Below, piece after piece: positions 42,766-51,955 of a stretch of 64,000 bases of DNA. A program made the position numbers and the translations under genes. The stretch is taken from positions 1 through 64,000 of the forward strand of contig CALMPF010000068.1 in the NCBI GenBank assembly GCA_937871505.1, given 5' to 3'. This DNA is from an uncultured Planctomycetia bacterium. GTDB taxonomy: Bacteria > Planctomycetota > Phycisphaerae > Phycisphaerales > SM1A02. Position 1 is the first letter of the stretch; each line of letters begins with the position of its first letter. Under the pieces are notes generated by a model, which did not search any database, was not told the origin of the DNA, and saw only the letters and a list, made by a program, of their open reading frames with translations.

Positions 42766-43776
42766 TCAGGCGTCGCGAAGCGCCCACTCGAGGACTGCCA
42801 TCCGGACCGCGACGCCGAGCGCGACCTGGCGGAGGATCACGCTGCGGCCGGGGTGATCCGCCGCCTCGGAGTCGATCTCGACGCCGCGGTTGATCGGGCC
42901 CGGGTGCATGACGATCGCGTGCCCGGGGAGCTTCCGCATCCGCTCGGCGGTGAGCCCGTAGAGCTGGTGGAAGTCGTTGGAGATCGCCGATCCCGCCTGC
43001 CGTTCGAGCTGGACGCGCAGCATCATGATCGCATCGAGCGTGGGCAGTTCCGGATCGAGCGCATGGGCGACCCCGACGGCCCCGGGGCGCCCCCCCGGTC
43101 GATCGACGAGGGACTCGAAGCTGCGCGGCACCAGCGTCGGCGGTCCGATCAGGATCACCTCGGCCCCCATCGCCACGAGTCCATGCACGGCGGAGCGGGC
43201 GACGCGGCTGTTGCCGATGTCGCCCACGATCGCGACGCGGCGCCCGGAGATGGCGCCGAGCCGCTCGCGCAGCGCGAGCAGGTCCAGCAGCGCCTGCGTG
43301 GGGTGGGCGTGGCGGCCGTCTCCGGCGTTGATCACGCCGCAGGCGACGGCGCGGGCGAGCAGATGGGCGGCTCCGCTGGCGGCGTGGCGGACGACGATCG
43401 CGTCGACCCCCATCGCCTCGATCGAGCGGGCGGTATCCGCGAGGGTCTCTCCCTTGCGGATGCTCGAGCCCTCCTCGAAGAGATCGACCACTGCGGCGCC
43501 GAGGCGCTGGGCCGCGATCGAGAACGAGCAGCGCGTGCGGGTCGAATCCTCGAAGAAGAGGTTGGCGACGACGCGGCCGGCCAGCGGAGGGGGGTCGTCG
43601 CCGGTCGCGGCGGCGGCGTGCCGCGCCGCGGCGTCGAGCAGCGCGGTGATCTCGGCAGGGTCCATCCCGGCGAGGTCGAGCAGATCGCGCTTCGGCGCCC
43701 GGGGCGGCGCGTCGGGCGCGGACGTCCGATGCTCCCGAGGTGGATGATCGACCGTGCCGGAGCGCGAGGTCTTCAT
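42766..43776 (-). CDS. pyrB: Aspartate carbamoyltransferase, catalytic chain
   Basis: 336 residues from ATG at 43776. The carbamoyl-phosphate loop STRTR is at about 78-82 (LFFEDSTRTRCSF) and HPTQALLDL at about 158-166. The aspartate-binding region LDAIMMLRVQLERQ and the terminal MHPGPINRGVEI are complete. The enzyme condenses carbamoyl phosphate with aspartate in the second step of pyrimidine synthesis. It is about 25 residues longer at the N terminus than usual, a Pro/Arg-rich extension. It follows holA by 13 bp, so the two are one transcript. No pyrI or pyrC is nearby. Confidence 0.96.
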   Translation of the reverse strand: MKTSRSGTVDHPPREHRTSAPDAPPRAPKRDLLDLAGMDPAEITALLDAAARHAAAATGDDPPPLAGRVVANLFFEDSTRTRCSFSIAAQRLGAAVVDLFEEGSSIRKGETLADTARSIEAMGVDAIVVRHAASGAAHLLARAVACGVINAGDGRHAHPTQALLDLLALRERLGAISGRRVAIVGDIGNSRVARSAVHGLVAMGAEVILIGPPTLVPRSFESLVDRPGGRPGAVGVAHALDPELPTLDAIMMLRVQLERQAGSAISNDFHQLYGLTAERMRKLPGHAIVMHPGPINRGVEIDSEAADHPGRSVILRQVALGVAVRMAVLEWALRDA

Positions 43777-43789
43777 GGATGTCGCTCGT

Positions 43790-44881
43790 TCATCGGACCG
43801 AGGCGTGCGCGAGCGCGGCGGAGGAGGCCGGTCTGCGTCGCTCCGGCGCCAGGATCCGCGCGGCCTTGACGACGAAGGCCTCCAGCGCCATGCGCGCATC
43901 GAAGGCCGCTCCGCGGGTGCGCAGCTCGGCGGCGACGGCGTCGTCGAGGAGCCCGGCGAGGCGCTCGGGAGGCAGCGTCGAGGCGCGCTCGATCGCGGCG
44001 AGCATCGCCCGCTGCTCGGAGCCCCAGATGCCGACCGCGGCGGCGACCTCGCGGAGCTGCGCTCCGTCGCGCAGGAGCGCCGCGCCGCCCTGGAGCTTGC
44101 GGACCGCATCGACGATGGAGAATGCCAGCGGCACGTCGAGACGGCTGGGCGGGGTGCGGTCGTAGAGCTCGTCGATCGCCGTGAGCGTCGCCACCGCGTC
44201 GCCGGCCATGAGCGGTGCCTGCACCTTCCAGAAGACCTCCTCGCGGGTCGGCGCGGTCAGCGCTTCGACATGCTCGACGTCGATCTCGCGCCCCTCTCCG
44301 GCGAACGTCGCGAGCTTCTGGATCTCCATGTCAAGGCGTCCAAGCTCGAGGCCGCATCGGATCACGAGCAGCTCGGCCGCCGCCTTCGAGAGGCGCCGCC
44401 CGAGGGCGTCGCGGGCCCGCTGCGTCGCCCACGCGACCGCCTCCTCGCCGCGCTCGGGCGGGTCGCAGCGGACGATCCTGCCGACCCTCTCGATCAGCCC
44501 GTCCAGTCTGCCGCGGTTCCACTTCGCCGCCCGCAGGACCAGCGTCGCCTCCTCCATCGGGTTCTGGCAGTAGCTCTCGAAGAGGGCGCGGTTGGAGTCG
44601 CGCGCCAGGAACCGGTCCGCCTCGGAGACGACCACGAGCTTGTGGGCATCCATCAGGCCGAAGCTGCGGAGCTCATCGAGGACGTCGGCCGCCGAGAGGG
44701 ATGACGACTCGCCTTCGTAGGCGAAGCGGCTCACGTCGCCGTGCCGCTCGCGCAGCGCCGCGACCAGCTCCGCGAGGCGCTCCGTCGCGAGGAATGGCTC
44801 CGGACCTGCGAGCACCACGACGCGCAGCGAGGCGTCGAGCGTCGTCGGCGGGGGGGAGCCGGCACGGGCGGTTCGGGCCAT
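43790..44881 (-). CDS. holA: DNA polymerase III delta subunit
   Basis: 363 residues from ATG at 44881. Family segments in order: LRVVVLAGPEPFLATERLAE, SLSAADVLDELRSFGLMDAH and KLVVVSEADRFLARDSNRAL. The WATQRARDALGRRLSKAAAE segment and LDMEIQKLATFAGEGREIDV follow. The subunit opens the sliding clamp in the clamp-loader complex. No Walker A motif is present, which is normal for delta. The C terminus is Ala/Arg-rich and variable. It precedes pyrB in the same transcript; its start is 109 bp from the end of eboF. Confidence 0.9.
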   Translation of the reverse strand: MARTARAGSPPPTTLDASLRVVVLAGPEPFLATERLAELVAALRERHGDVSRFAYEGESSSLSAADVLDELRSFGLMDAHKLVVVSEADRFLARDSNRALFESYCQNPMEEATLVLRAAKWNRGRLDGLIERVGRIVRCDPPERGEEAVAWATQRARDALGRRLSKAAAELLVIRCGLELGRLDMEIQKLATFAGEGREIDVEHVEALTAPTREEVFWKVQAPLMAGDAVATLTAIDELYDRTPPSRLDVPLAFSIVDAVRKLQGGAALLRDGAQLREVAAAVGIWGSEQRAMLAAIERASTLPPERLAGLLDDAVAAELRTRGAAFDARMALEAFVVKAARILAPERRRPASSAALAHASVR

Positions 44882-44990
44882 CAGGAGCGATGGTAGCGAA
44901 TGCGCCGTGGCGCTCCGGAGCGCGTCCATTCGCACCGGCGCGAAGGGGCGCTCCGGGGCTGCCGGCCATCGCCACCGCGGCGTGCGCTCG

Positions 44991-46409
44991 TCAGGCCATC
45001 GCGGAGAGCGTCTCGGCGAGGATGAGATCGCGGATCGCCGTCGCAGGGACGGGCGCGTCGCCGTGCCGGCTGCGCGTGATCAGCACGGGAAAGAGCGACG
45101 GATCCTCGGGGATGCGCCCGTGGGAGCCGCGCACCAGCGCCGGGTCGAGCGGGATCACCTCCATCAGCGCCCGGAAGCCGAGCCGCCGCCGCAGCAGCGT
45201 CCAGGCGATGCGGAGCCTCGGCATGCGAAGCGCCGGGTCGATGAAGAGCTCGAGCGGGTCGTAGCCCGGCTTGCGGTGGATGTCGACGGTGCGCGCGTAG
45301 TCCGGGGCGAGCCGGTCGTCGGACCACCACCGATAGGAAAACCAGCGGCGCCGCGCCGCGACGAGTACGAGGTCGCCGCTGCGGGCGTGGTCGAGTCCCG
45401 CCCCGGCGAGCGAGCGGCGGAGCCCATCCTCGGCGCCCGGGGCGAGGCGCCGGTCGAGGATCATGGCGATCCCGGGAACCCCCGCGAGGCCTCCGACGAC
45501 GGCGTCGAGATCGCGCGGATCGCGCACGTAGACATGGGCGATCTGGTGATCGGCCACCGCGAAGGCCCGGCTGGCCCCCGCATCGAGAAGCTCGCGACCG
45601 AGCTCGGTGCGGATCGCGAGGAAGCCCGCGGAGCGAAGCGCCTCGTTGACGGCGACGGCGCCGTCGACCGGCTCGATGCCGTACTCGCTCAGGACGGTCA
45701 CGGCGCAGCCGCTGGACTCGAGGGTCTCGATCATCTCTCCGAGAAGCCCATCGAGGGCGACGAGCTCGGCGTCGATCGCCGGGTGATCGGGCCCGAGCTT
45801 CTGAAGCGGGTAGTCCAGGTGCGGCAGGTAGACGAGGGTGAGCCGCGGGCCCCGGCGCTCGACCACGTGCAGCGCGGCCGCGGCGATCCAGCGCGTGCTC
45901 TCGATCGAGGCGGCCGGTCCCCAGAAGCGAAAGAGCGGAAACGGACCGAAGCGCCGCTGGAGCTCGTCGCGCAGGTCGGAGGGGTTCGTCCAGAGATCGG
46001 GGATCTTGCGGCCGTCCGCTGGATAGCAGGGCCGCGGCGTCACGGTGATGTCGGCGCCGGAGTACATCGCGTACCACCAGAAGAGGTTCGCGACCGCGGG
46101 CCCGGTTGCGTTCGGGTCGGCGCGGCGGAGCAGATCCCAGAGCTTCTCGCCGCCCACGAGGTGGTTGCTCTGCTTCCAGAAGTGCACCTCGGCCAGAGCG
46201 CGGTCGTACCAGCCGTTGGCGACGATGCCATGCCCGGACGGATCGAGCCCGGTCGTGTAGGTCGCCTGCACCGATGTGGTCAGCCCCGGGAGCATCGGCG
46301 CCACCGCGTGGACGCTTCGTCGGGAGGCCCACGCGCCGAGGCGCTGCATCCGCGGCAGCAGCCCCATCGAGAGGCCGACGACGTTGAGCACGACGTGACG
46401 GGCCGCCAT
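44991..46409 (-). CDS. eboF: EboF-type phosphodiesterase/nucleotide pyrophosphatase
   Basis: 472 residues. The fold is the alkaline-phosphatase superfamily: N-terminal VVLNVVGLSMGLLPRM, then the nucleophile region MLPGLTTSVQATYTTGLDPS (Thr at about 45), NGWYDRALAEVHFWKQSNHL, and later metal ligands in YLPHLDYPLQKLGPDHPAID and VADHQIAHVYVRD. In ebo clusters of algae plastids, cyanobacteria and other bacteria EboF is this kind of enzyme. The substrate is not known. It is the last gene of the cluster, 54 bp after eboC, and reads in the same direction. Confidence 0.85.
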   Translation of the reverse strand: MAARHVVLNVVGLSMGLLPRMQRLGAWASRRSVHAVAPMLPGLTTSVQATYTTGLDPSGHGIVANGWYDRALAEVHFWKQSNHLVGGEKLWDLLRRADPNATGPAVANLFWWYAMYSGADITVTPRPCYPADGRKIPDLWTNPSDLRDELQRRFGPFPLFRFWGPAASIESTRWIAAAALHVVERRGPRLTLVYLPHLDYPLQKLGPDHPAIDAELVALDGLLGEMIETLESSGCAVTVLSEYGIEPVDGAVAVNEALRSAGFLAIRTELGRELLDAGASRAFAVADHQIAHVYVRDPRDLDAVVGGLAGVPGIAMILDRRLAPGAEDGLRRSLAGAGLDHARSGDLVLVAARRRWFSYRWWSDDRLAPDYARTVDIHRKPGYDPLELFIDPALRMPRLRIAWTLLRRRLGFRALMEVIPLDPALVRGSHGRIPEDPSLFPVLITRSRHGDAPVPATAIRDLILAETLSAMA

Positions 46410-46463
46410 CGGGCCGGAGCGTACGCGCGAAGCGGGACATTGCAGCGCGGCAACGCTCGTCGA

Positions 46464-47489
46464 TCAGCTTCCGGCGATCCGCCGCTGCGCCGCTGCGGTC
46501 GCCGCCCAGGCGCCGAGCGCGACCAGCGCAAGCAACGTGTGGTTCAGGAGCGCGAGATAGACCGCGTCGATGAGCGCGATCCCTGCGATCCACGCGGCCA
46601 CCGCACTCCCGACGCGTCCCGGCCCGGCGAGGCATCGGCTCGTGGCCCACTGACACCAGGCGACAAGCGCCATCGCGAAGGGGAGGGCGAGGAGCAGGCT
46701 CGATGAGGGCACGAATGCGGCGGCGGCGAGCGGCACCAGCGGGAGCAGGAACATCGCGGCAGCGCGGAGCGGGCTCTCTCGCTCTCCGCCGATCTCCCCG
46801 CGCGCGACCACCGAGAGCAGCGCGACATAGAGCCCCAGCCCGACCGCGGGCGCGAGCCACGTCCAACCGATCGGCCAGACGATTGCGGCGGCCGAGGTCG
46901 GATAGATGAGCGCCCGGCACGCGCCCATGAGCACTACCGCGCCCGCCGTGCGCAGGTGCAGGAGGTCGTAGGCGACGATGGCTGCGGCGAGCGCCGCGCC
47001 GAAGCAGAGCGCCGCGGTCGATGCGAGCCCGAGCAGGAGCAGCGCTGCGGCCCCCATCGCGCCCGCGGCGATCGCCGCGCTGCGCGGCGAGACTCTCCCG
47101 GACGGGATCGGCCGTCCCGGCCGCTCCCGCCGGTCGACGGCGCGATCGAGCAGATCGTTGAGGACCAGCCCCGCACCATAGAGAAGGAGGATCGCCGTCG
47201 CCGCCGCGACGCCGCGGAGGAGCACTCCTGCGGTGACCGCCGAGGCGCCGGGATCTCCCGCTGCGGTCGCCGCTGCGAGACCGAGCGCGATGCCGACGAG
47301 GGCGTTGGTGACGCAGGTCGGCGCGTTGGAGAGCCGCAGCAGTTCGAGCCACGCTCGAAGCCGATCGGGCGGCGGGGGCGCCTGCGGCCCGGTGCGGTCC
47401 GCCGGGCGCAGGTCGTCGCCCGGGCGTGCGCCTTCACGCGCGGGCGGCGCATCGGCCGCGCCTCTCCTCGCAGCGCCGCTTCCGCTCAT
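46464..47489 (-). CDS. eboC: EboC-type UbiA prenyltransferase
   Basis: 341 residues with eight to nine predicted membrane helices. The first aspartate motif is NDLLDRAVDRRERPGRPIPS, near residues 110-130, the classic NDxxDxxxD of UbiA enzymes. The second, YDLLH near residue 174, is weaker than the usual DxxxD. Such proteins move isoprenoid chains onto an acceptor in the membrane. In ebo clusters EboC is this family, probably modifying a precursor before export. It overlaps the eboE stop by 4 bp (ATGA at 47486-47489). The N terminus has a 40-residue Pro/Arg-rich extension. Confidence 0.87.
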   Translation of the reverse strand: MSGSGAARRGAADAPPAREGARPGDDLRPADRTGPQAPPPPDRLRAWLELLRLSNAPTCVTNALVGIALGLAAATAAGDPGASAVTAGVLLRGVAAATAILLLYGAGLVLNDLLDRAVDRRERPGRPIPSGRVSPRSAAIAAGAMGAAALLLLGLASTAALCFGAALAAAIVAYDLLHLRTAGAVVLMGACRALIYPTSAAAIVWPIGWTWLAPAVGLGLYVALLSVVARGEIGGERESPLRAAAMFLLPLVPLAAAAFVPSSSLLLALPFAMALVAWCQWATSRCLAGPGRVGSAVAAWIAGIALIDAVYLALLNHTLLALVALGAWAATAAAQRRIAGS

Positions 47490-48958
47490 GGTGCGTCAAC
47501 GGCCGCTGAGGGCGCGTCCCATCCGCGCCGCGAGAGCTCGCCGCGGAGCCAGCGCAGCTCGGTCGCGATCCCCTCGGCGAGCGACGCGGGACGCATCCCT
47601 CCGGGCAGGACACCCCACGCGTAGGTCTCGACCTCCAGCGTCGTGGAGCCCGCCGGGAGCGCGTCGAGGCACTCGATGAGCTCCTCGCGCGTCGTGCGCA
47701 GCGCCGGCAGCGCCGCATCGACGCGGTCGAGGTGGATCGGCACATGGAAGTGAACGCGGCACTCGCCGACGGGGTCGGAGAGCGCCGCGATCGCGTCGGG
47801 GAGATCCTCGTAGAAGCGAAGCTCCTCGTCCCGCTCGTCCCGTCCGTGCTGCGCCGTCGCGAGGCGCCGGCGCAGGATCGTCTGGTGGAGGTAGCGCGCC
47901 TCGGCGAAGCGGCCCAGGGCGGCGCGGGCAGCCGGACGTTCTGCGAAGGGCAGCGCATCGAAGTCCACGCGCAGCGCCGAGGAGAGCTGGACCTTCCCCA
48001 GCCGCAGCCCGGTGGCGGCATACGTCGCCAGCGCCGCGGACTGCGACTCGCCCATCACGGCCGCATGGCACGTGTCGTGACAGATCCCCACGTGATCGGC
48101 GAGCGTGGTCTCGTCGACCCCCCGCGCCCGCGCCGCCGGGCGCAGATGCTGCGCGACGAAGGTCGCCACGTCGGCGCTGCGCTGGAGGAGGCATCCAGGC
48201 TCCGGCTCGAGATCCACATGGACGCGGACGCCGCTGCGCATCCGCAGCGCCGCGAGGGACTCGGTCAGCGCCGCCAGCGCCGCCGCCGACTGCCGGACGA
48301 CCTGGTCTCGCAGACCGGCCTCCTCCGGCTCTGCGGCGACGCCGATCGACCCGGATGCGCCGCCGGCAGGAGCGGAGGGGACGGGGCGCCGGCGGCCCCG
48401 CTCCGGAGCGTCACGAGCCGACTCCGACCTCCGGCGCGGCAGCGCGTCGCTCTCGGATGCAGCAGCAGCGGACGCGGGGCGCCGAAGAGCGGGGTGATGC
48501 GACCCGTGCCAGGCCAACGGCAGCGTCGAGATGCCCATCGACGCGCCTTCGGGGGCGAGCTCCGCGGCGATCGCGGCGACGTCGAGCGTGTACTTCAGGC
48601 GCTCCGGCTCCGACCAGTCGGGCGAGTAGACCGCACGCTTGACGACGGCGCCGTGAAAGTCGCCATGGGGAAACGCATTGAAGGTCGCGATCCGCAGCCC
48701 CTCCGCCGCAAGCGCGGCGCGGAGCTCGGCGATGGCGCCGCTCCGGACGCGCGGAAGAGCCTCGCCCTCGCGGCGCTCGACGAGCGATGCTGCGGCGGCC
48801 GCCGGGAGCCACCAGCCGATTCCCAGCGGCGCGCTCCGTTCGAGATCGCCTGCGGCGACAAGCAGCGCCCGGACGGCTCCGGCATCCCTGCGCAGCGTCG
48901 CCAGCGACTCGTCGAGCGAGGCGCCGGGGTGGACGTTGGTGCAGTAGGCGGCGATCAC
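47486..48958 (-). CDS. eboE: EboE-type TIM-barrel protein of the ebo cluster
   Basis: 490 residues from GTG at 48958 (VIAAYCTNVHPG), 8 bases after the eboB stop. The barrel starts with YCTNVHPG and continues through LRIATFNAFPHGDFHGAVVK, YSPDWSEPERLKYTLDVAAI, VHVDLEPEPGCLLQ, VGICHDTCHAAVM and VHFHVPIHLDRVD. These elements match the xylose-isomerase-like metabolite-trafficking protein EboE. Residues around 175-225 form a low-complexity Ser/Ala/Arg/Pro insertion not expected in the family. The role in other bacteria is to pass a metabolite toward the periplasm. Overlaps eboC by 4 bp. Confidence 0.87.
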   Translation of the reverse strand: MIAAYCTNVHPGASLDESLATLRRDAGAVRALLVAAGDLERSAPLGIGWWLPAAAAASLVERREGEALPRVRSGAIAELRAALAAEGLRIATFNAFPHGDFHGAVVKRAVYSPDWSEPERLKYTLDVAAIAAELAPEGASMGISTLPLAWHGSHHPALRRPASAAAASESDALPRRRSESARDAPERGRRRPVPSAPAGGASGSIGVAAEPEEAGLRDQVVRQSAAALAALTESLAALRMRSGVRVHVDLEPEPGCLLQRSADVATFVAQHLRPAARARGVDETTLADHVGICHDTCHAAVMGESQSAALATYAATGLRLGKVQLSSALRVDFDALPFAERPAARAALGRFAEARYLHQTILRRRLATAQHGRDERDEELRFYEDLPDAIAALSDPVGECRVHFHVPIHLDRVDAALPALRTTREELIECLDALPAGSTTLEVETYAWGVLPGGMRPASLAEGIATELRWLRGELSRRGWDAPSAAVDAP

Positions 48959-48966
48959 CGCGGCGC

Positions 48967-49776
48967 TCAGGCCTTCGTGGCGACGGCGAACTTCCCCGAC
49001 TGACCGAGGAAGGTCAGCGGATTCTCGTAGGAGATGCGGCGGATGGTCTCGTCGCCGTGGCCGCGGCGCCGCATCTCGAGACGGGCCTTCGGCACCGCCA
49101 GCGGATCGCTGTGTCCCCAGTCCCCCGCGGAGTTGATCCAGATCCGCTCGCGCCCGTAGGTCTCGATGATGTCCGCGGCCCGCTGCGGCGTGCACTTGGT
49201 CTCCGGGTAGAGCGTCATCCCCGCCCAGAACCCCGCGTCGAGGACGGTGCGGACGGTGTGCTCCTCGACGTGATCGATGAGCACCCGTCCGGGATCGACG
49301 GCGCCGTTCCGCCGGAGGGCGTCGATGATGAGCTTCGTCCCCTTGAGCTTGTCCTCAAGGTGGGGTGTGTGGACGAGGATGAGCTGGTCATGCCTGGCGG
49401 CGAGGGCGATGTGCTCCTCGAGCACGGTCAGCTCGTTGCGGCTGTTCTTGTTCAGGCCGATCTCGCCGATCCCGAGCACCGTCGGGCACTCGAGGAACCG
49501 GGGGATGATCGCGAGGACCTCGCGTGCCAGACCCACGTCCTCGGACTCCTTCGGATTGATGCAGAGCCACGTGTGATGGCGAATGCCGTACTGGGCGGCG
49601 CGGCGCGGCTCGAAGTCCGTCAGGAGCGTGAAGTAGTCGTGGAACCCCTGCGCGGAGGAGCGGTCGTAGCCCGCCCAGAATGCAGGTTCGGTGATCGCCA
49701 CGCACCCCGCCAGCGCCATCCGCCGGTAGTCGTCGGTCGTGCGCGAGACCATGTGGATGTGCGGGTCGATGTACAT
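48967..49776 (-). CDS. eboB: EboB-type TatD-like metal-dependent hydrolase
   Basis: 269 residues. The metal site begins MYIDPHIHM (HxH near residue 7). The conserved TatD features [15 protein letters not shown] (with Glu ligand), [16 protein letters not shown] and [10 protein letters not shown] follow, with a final Asp in [15 protein letters not shown]. Metal-binding residues are complete. TatD-like EboB proteins are a constant part of ebo clusters. It lies 8 bases before the eboE start, so it is translationally linked. The N terminus has no signal, so it is cytoplasmic. Confidence 0.92.
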   Translation of the reverse strand: MYIDPHIHMVSRTTDDYRRMALAGCVAITEPAFWAGYDRSSAQGFHDYFTLLTDFEPRRAAQYGIRHHTWLCINPKESEDVGLAREVLAIIPRFLECPTVLGIGEIGLNKNSRNELTVLEEHIALAARHDQLILVHTPHLEDKLKGTKLIIDALRRNGAVDPGRVLIDHVEEHTVRTVLDAGFWAGMTLYPETKCTPQRAADIIETYGRERIWINSAGDWGHSDPLAVPKARLEMRRRGHGDETIRRISYENPLTFLGQSGKFAVATKA

Positions 49777-49834
49777 GGACTGGGCGGATGCGGCGGCGGG
49801 GTCGGAGCGGGCGTCCAGCGTTCCGGCGGCGCGT

Positions 49835-50167
49835 TCAGGAGGGCGAGACCGCGGCGCACTCCGCGGCGCCGAGGGCGCCCTTCATCGGCGCACGCGCGAT
49901 CGGCTCGGTCGAGCGGTCGCTGAAGAGCTCGAGGATGCGCCGCGCCCGGTCGGGCACGCCGTCGACGAGGATGCCCGCGGCGCGGCGGAGCGCCGCCACT
50001 CGGAAGTCGTCGCCCGCCGTGTCGTCCTCGGCGCGGTCGAGACGGTCGAGGAACGCAGCGAGATCGAGGAGCTTGGCGCGGTGTTCGAGAAAATAGAGCT
50101 CGACCACCTTCGACCGCGGCACCGGGCATGTCAGGCGTACCGAGCTTGATGAGGTCTGCGCGGCCAT
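49835..50167 (-). CDS. Small helical protein in the eboA position of the cluster
   Basis: 110 residues. It contains [20 protein letters not shown] with [20 protein letters not shown], then [20 protein letters not shown] and [10 protein letters not shown]. It is soluble and mostly helical. It lies between eboD and eboB on the same strand, 58 bp before eboB. In ebo clusters eboA is the remaining member, but I see no resemblance to EboA domains. It may be a diverged or lineage-specific subunit. Similar small proteins probably exist in related planctomycetes; that is inference. Confidence 0.65.
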   Translation of the reverse strand: MAAQTSSSSVRLTCPVPRSKVVELYFLEHRAKLLDLAAFLDRLDRAEDDTAGDDFRVAALRRAAGILVDGVPDRARRILELFSDRSTEPIARAPMKGALGAAECAAVSPS

Positions 50168-50483
50168 GTCGCGATGGTAGCGAACTGCGCATCGTCGCCC
50201 GGCCCGTCTGCGCTCGAGTGCCGCCCCGTCGCGCCAACCCGTCCTGAAGCCCGCGCGACCCCCGTCTCAGCGAGCGCCGCCGAGGGAACTCCGCGCCGAC
50301 CGATCCGGGTGTGCGTTCGGAGCGATCGATGCCGACCGGCGCCGACTTCGCATCGCCGAAGCGGAGGGCGGCGATCGCCCGCACGGGGGAGGCGGACCGG
50401 CGGAATTCTGCCGGAGAACTGCACCCGCAAGCCGGCGCAGGTGAAAGGGCGGCGGTGAGCCGGCACCGGCGGATCGGGAGCGA
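50168..50483. other. 316-bp gap between eboD and the small ebo gene, nothing recognised
   Basis: No coding region with matching composition, no terminator hairpin and no repeat were seen. It may hold an internal promoter for the downstream minus-strand genes. Confidence 0.5.
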
Positions 50484-51740
50484 TCACGCGCCTGCGGCGC
50501 TCTCGGCGAAAGCCGCAAGCTCCTCGGCGCAGGCCACCATCGTGTCGATGTCCACGACATGGACATCGCTCGCGGCGCCGAGCCGATCGAGGACGGAGAT
50601 CGTCACCCGTCCCCCGAGGTGCTCGCGGAAATCCTCGAGGCCGCCGCGGAGCACCTCCGGGTCGAGGAGCTTCGGATGGGAGATGGGAAGTCGCATCGCG
50701 CGGAGGCAGCGAAGCACGCGCAGCGCGTCGGCGCCGTCGATGCGGCCGGTGCGCGCCGAGTAGAGCGTGTCGAGGGCGACGCCGATGGCGACCGCCTCGC
50801 CATGCCGCAGCGCGAAGCGCGTCTCCTGCTCGAGACGGTGCGCCGACCAGTGACCGAAGTCCAGCGGCCGCGCCTCCTTGACCTCGAACGGGTCGCCTCC
50901 GGAGACGATGTGGCCCAGGTGCAGCTCGGCCGAGCGGCGGATCGCGGCCCCGACAAACGGCATCTCGCGCGCCGCGAGCCGCTCGGCCTCGCGCTCGATC
51001 CACTCGAAGAAGCCGCCGTCCTTCACCAGCGCCACCTTGACGATCTCGCTCAGTCCGGCGAGGAACTCCCGGTCGGGGAGCGTATCGAGAAAGCGCTCGT
51101 CGTTGAGCACTGCCCAGGGGACCGCGAAGGTGCCGAAGTAGTTCTTCTTCCCGAAGAGGTTGATCCCGTTCTTCACCCCGACGGCGGCGTCGTCCTGTGC
51201 GAGCGTCGTGGTGGGGACGCGGATGATCCTGACCCCGCGGTGCGCCGTCGCCGCGGCGAGCCCGACGGCGTCGAGCATGGCGCCGCCGCCGATCGCGAGC
51301 ACGTACGAACGGCGGCAGATCCGCCGGAGATGGATCGCCGTGTGCACCTCGTCGAGGACGTGGGTCGTGTTCTTCGCATCCTCGCCGCCCTCGACGACGA
51401 TCGGTCGCGAAACCAGGCGCATCGACCCCGGATGCGCCGCGGAGTACGCCTCGATCAGGCGGTCGAGATCGGGCCGCGCCCTCGCCACGCCCGCGTCGAC
51501 GACGACCAGGACCCTCCGCGGGCTCTCTGGATCGAGCTCGACGATCTCGCGGAGGATCGGGTTCGCCGGATCGAAGAGGTCGCGGGTGAAGCGCAGCCGA
51601 TGCGTGAAGTCCACCGAGATCGGCGCGTCGATCCGGGCGTGGCCATCGTCGCCGTCGCGCCAGCCGACCGATGGGTCGAGGCGGGACGCGCTGGGCAGTG
51701 CGGCAGCGGGCGGGTTCGCGAGAGGGTCGACGTGCTGCAC
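50484..51740 (-). CDS. eboD: EboD-type 3-dehydroquinate synthase-like protein
   Basis: 418 residues. The cofactor-binding part has VLAIGGGAMLDAVGLAAATA and IIRVPTTTLAQDDAAVGVKN, then GKKNYFGTFAVPWAVLND. The metal-binding part has LAGLSEIVKVALVKDGGFFE, ARPLDFGHWSAHRLEQETRF and LRHGEAVAIG. These match AroB folds, but the cluster context and sequence character suit the EboD branch rather than the shikimate enzyme; no other aro gene is nearby. Most metal and NAD residues appear kept. It is the first gene of the minus-strand ebo series and divergent from the sugar transferase gene. Confidence 0.85.
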   Translation of the reverse strand: MQHVDPLANPPAAALPSASRLDPSVGWRDGDDGHARIDAPISVDFTHRLRFTRDLFDPANPILREIVELDPESPRRVLVVVDAGVARARPDLDRLIEAYSAAHPGSMRLVSRPIVVEGGEDAKNTTHVLDEVHTAIHLRRICRRSYVLAIGGGAMLDAVGLAAATAHRGVRIIRVPTTTLAQDDAAVGVKNGINLFGKKNYFGTFAVPWAVLNDERFLDTLPDREFLAGLSEIVKVALVKDGGFFEWIEREAERLAAREMPFVGAAIRRSAELHLGHIVSGGDPFEVKEARPLDFGHWSAHRLEQETRFALRHGEAVAIGVALDTLYSARTGRIDGADALRVLRCLRAMRLPISHPKLLDPEVLRGGLEDFREHLGGRVTISVLDRLGAASDVHVVDIDTMVACAEELAAFAESAAGA

Positions 51741-51955
51741 AGGGAAGGGCGGCGCGATCGTCGGCGCCGAGCGAGCGGCCGCAACGATAGACCGTTACAC
51801 TGGTGCCAGTTCCCTCCCTGACCCGCACGGAGTGCGGGTCGCGTGCCCCGGAAGCCGGCGGCGAACGCCATCGGGGCCGCTGGGACAGTTCACGATCGAT
51901 GCCATCCCCACGCCGGACGCGCCCCGCTTCGCACTTCGGAAGGACCCTGCCGACG

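Noticed and set aside
44881-47352. Long minus-strand frame across eboF and eboC
   Set aside because: Same strand but another frame than the real membrane and hydrolase genes; extreme Arg content and no motif.
50484-51740. Genuine shikimate-pathway aroB
   Set aside because: The fold fits, but the gene is embedded in an ebo-type cluster with no other aro gene nearby, so EboD is preferred. This is not fully excluded.
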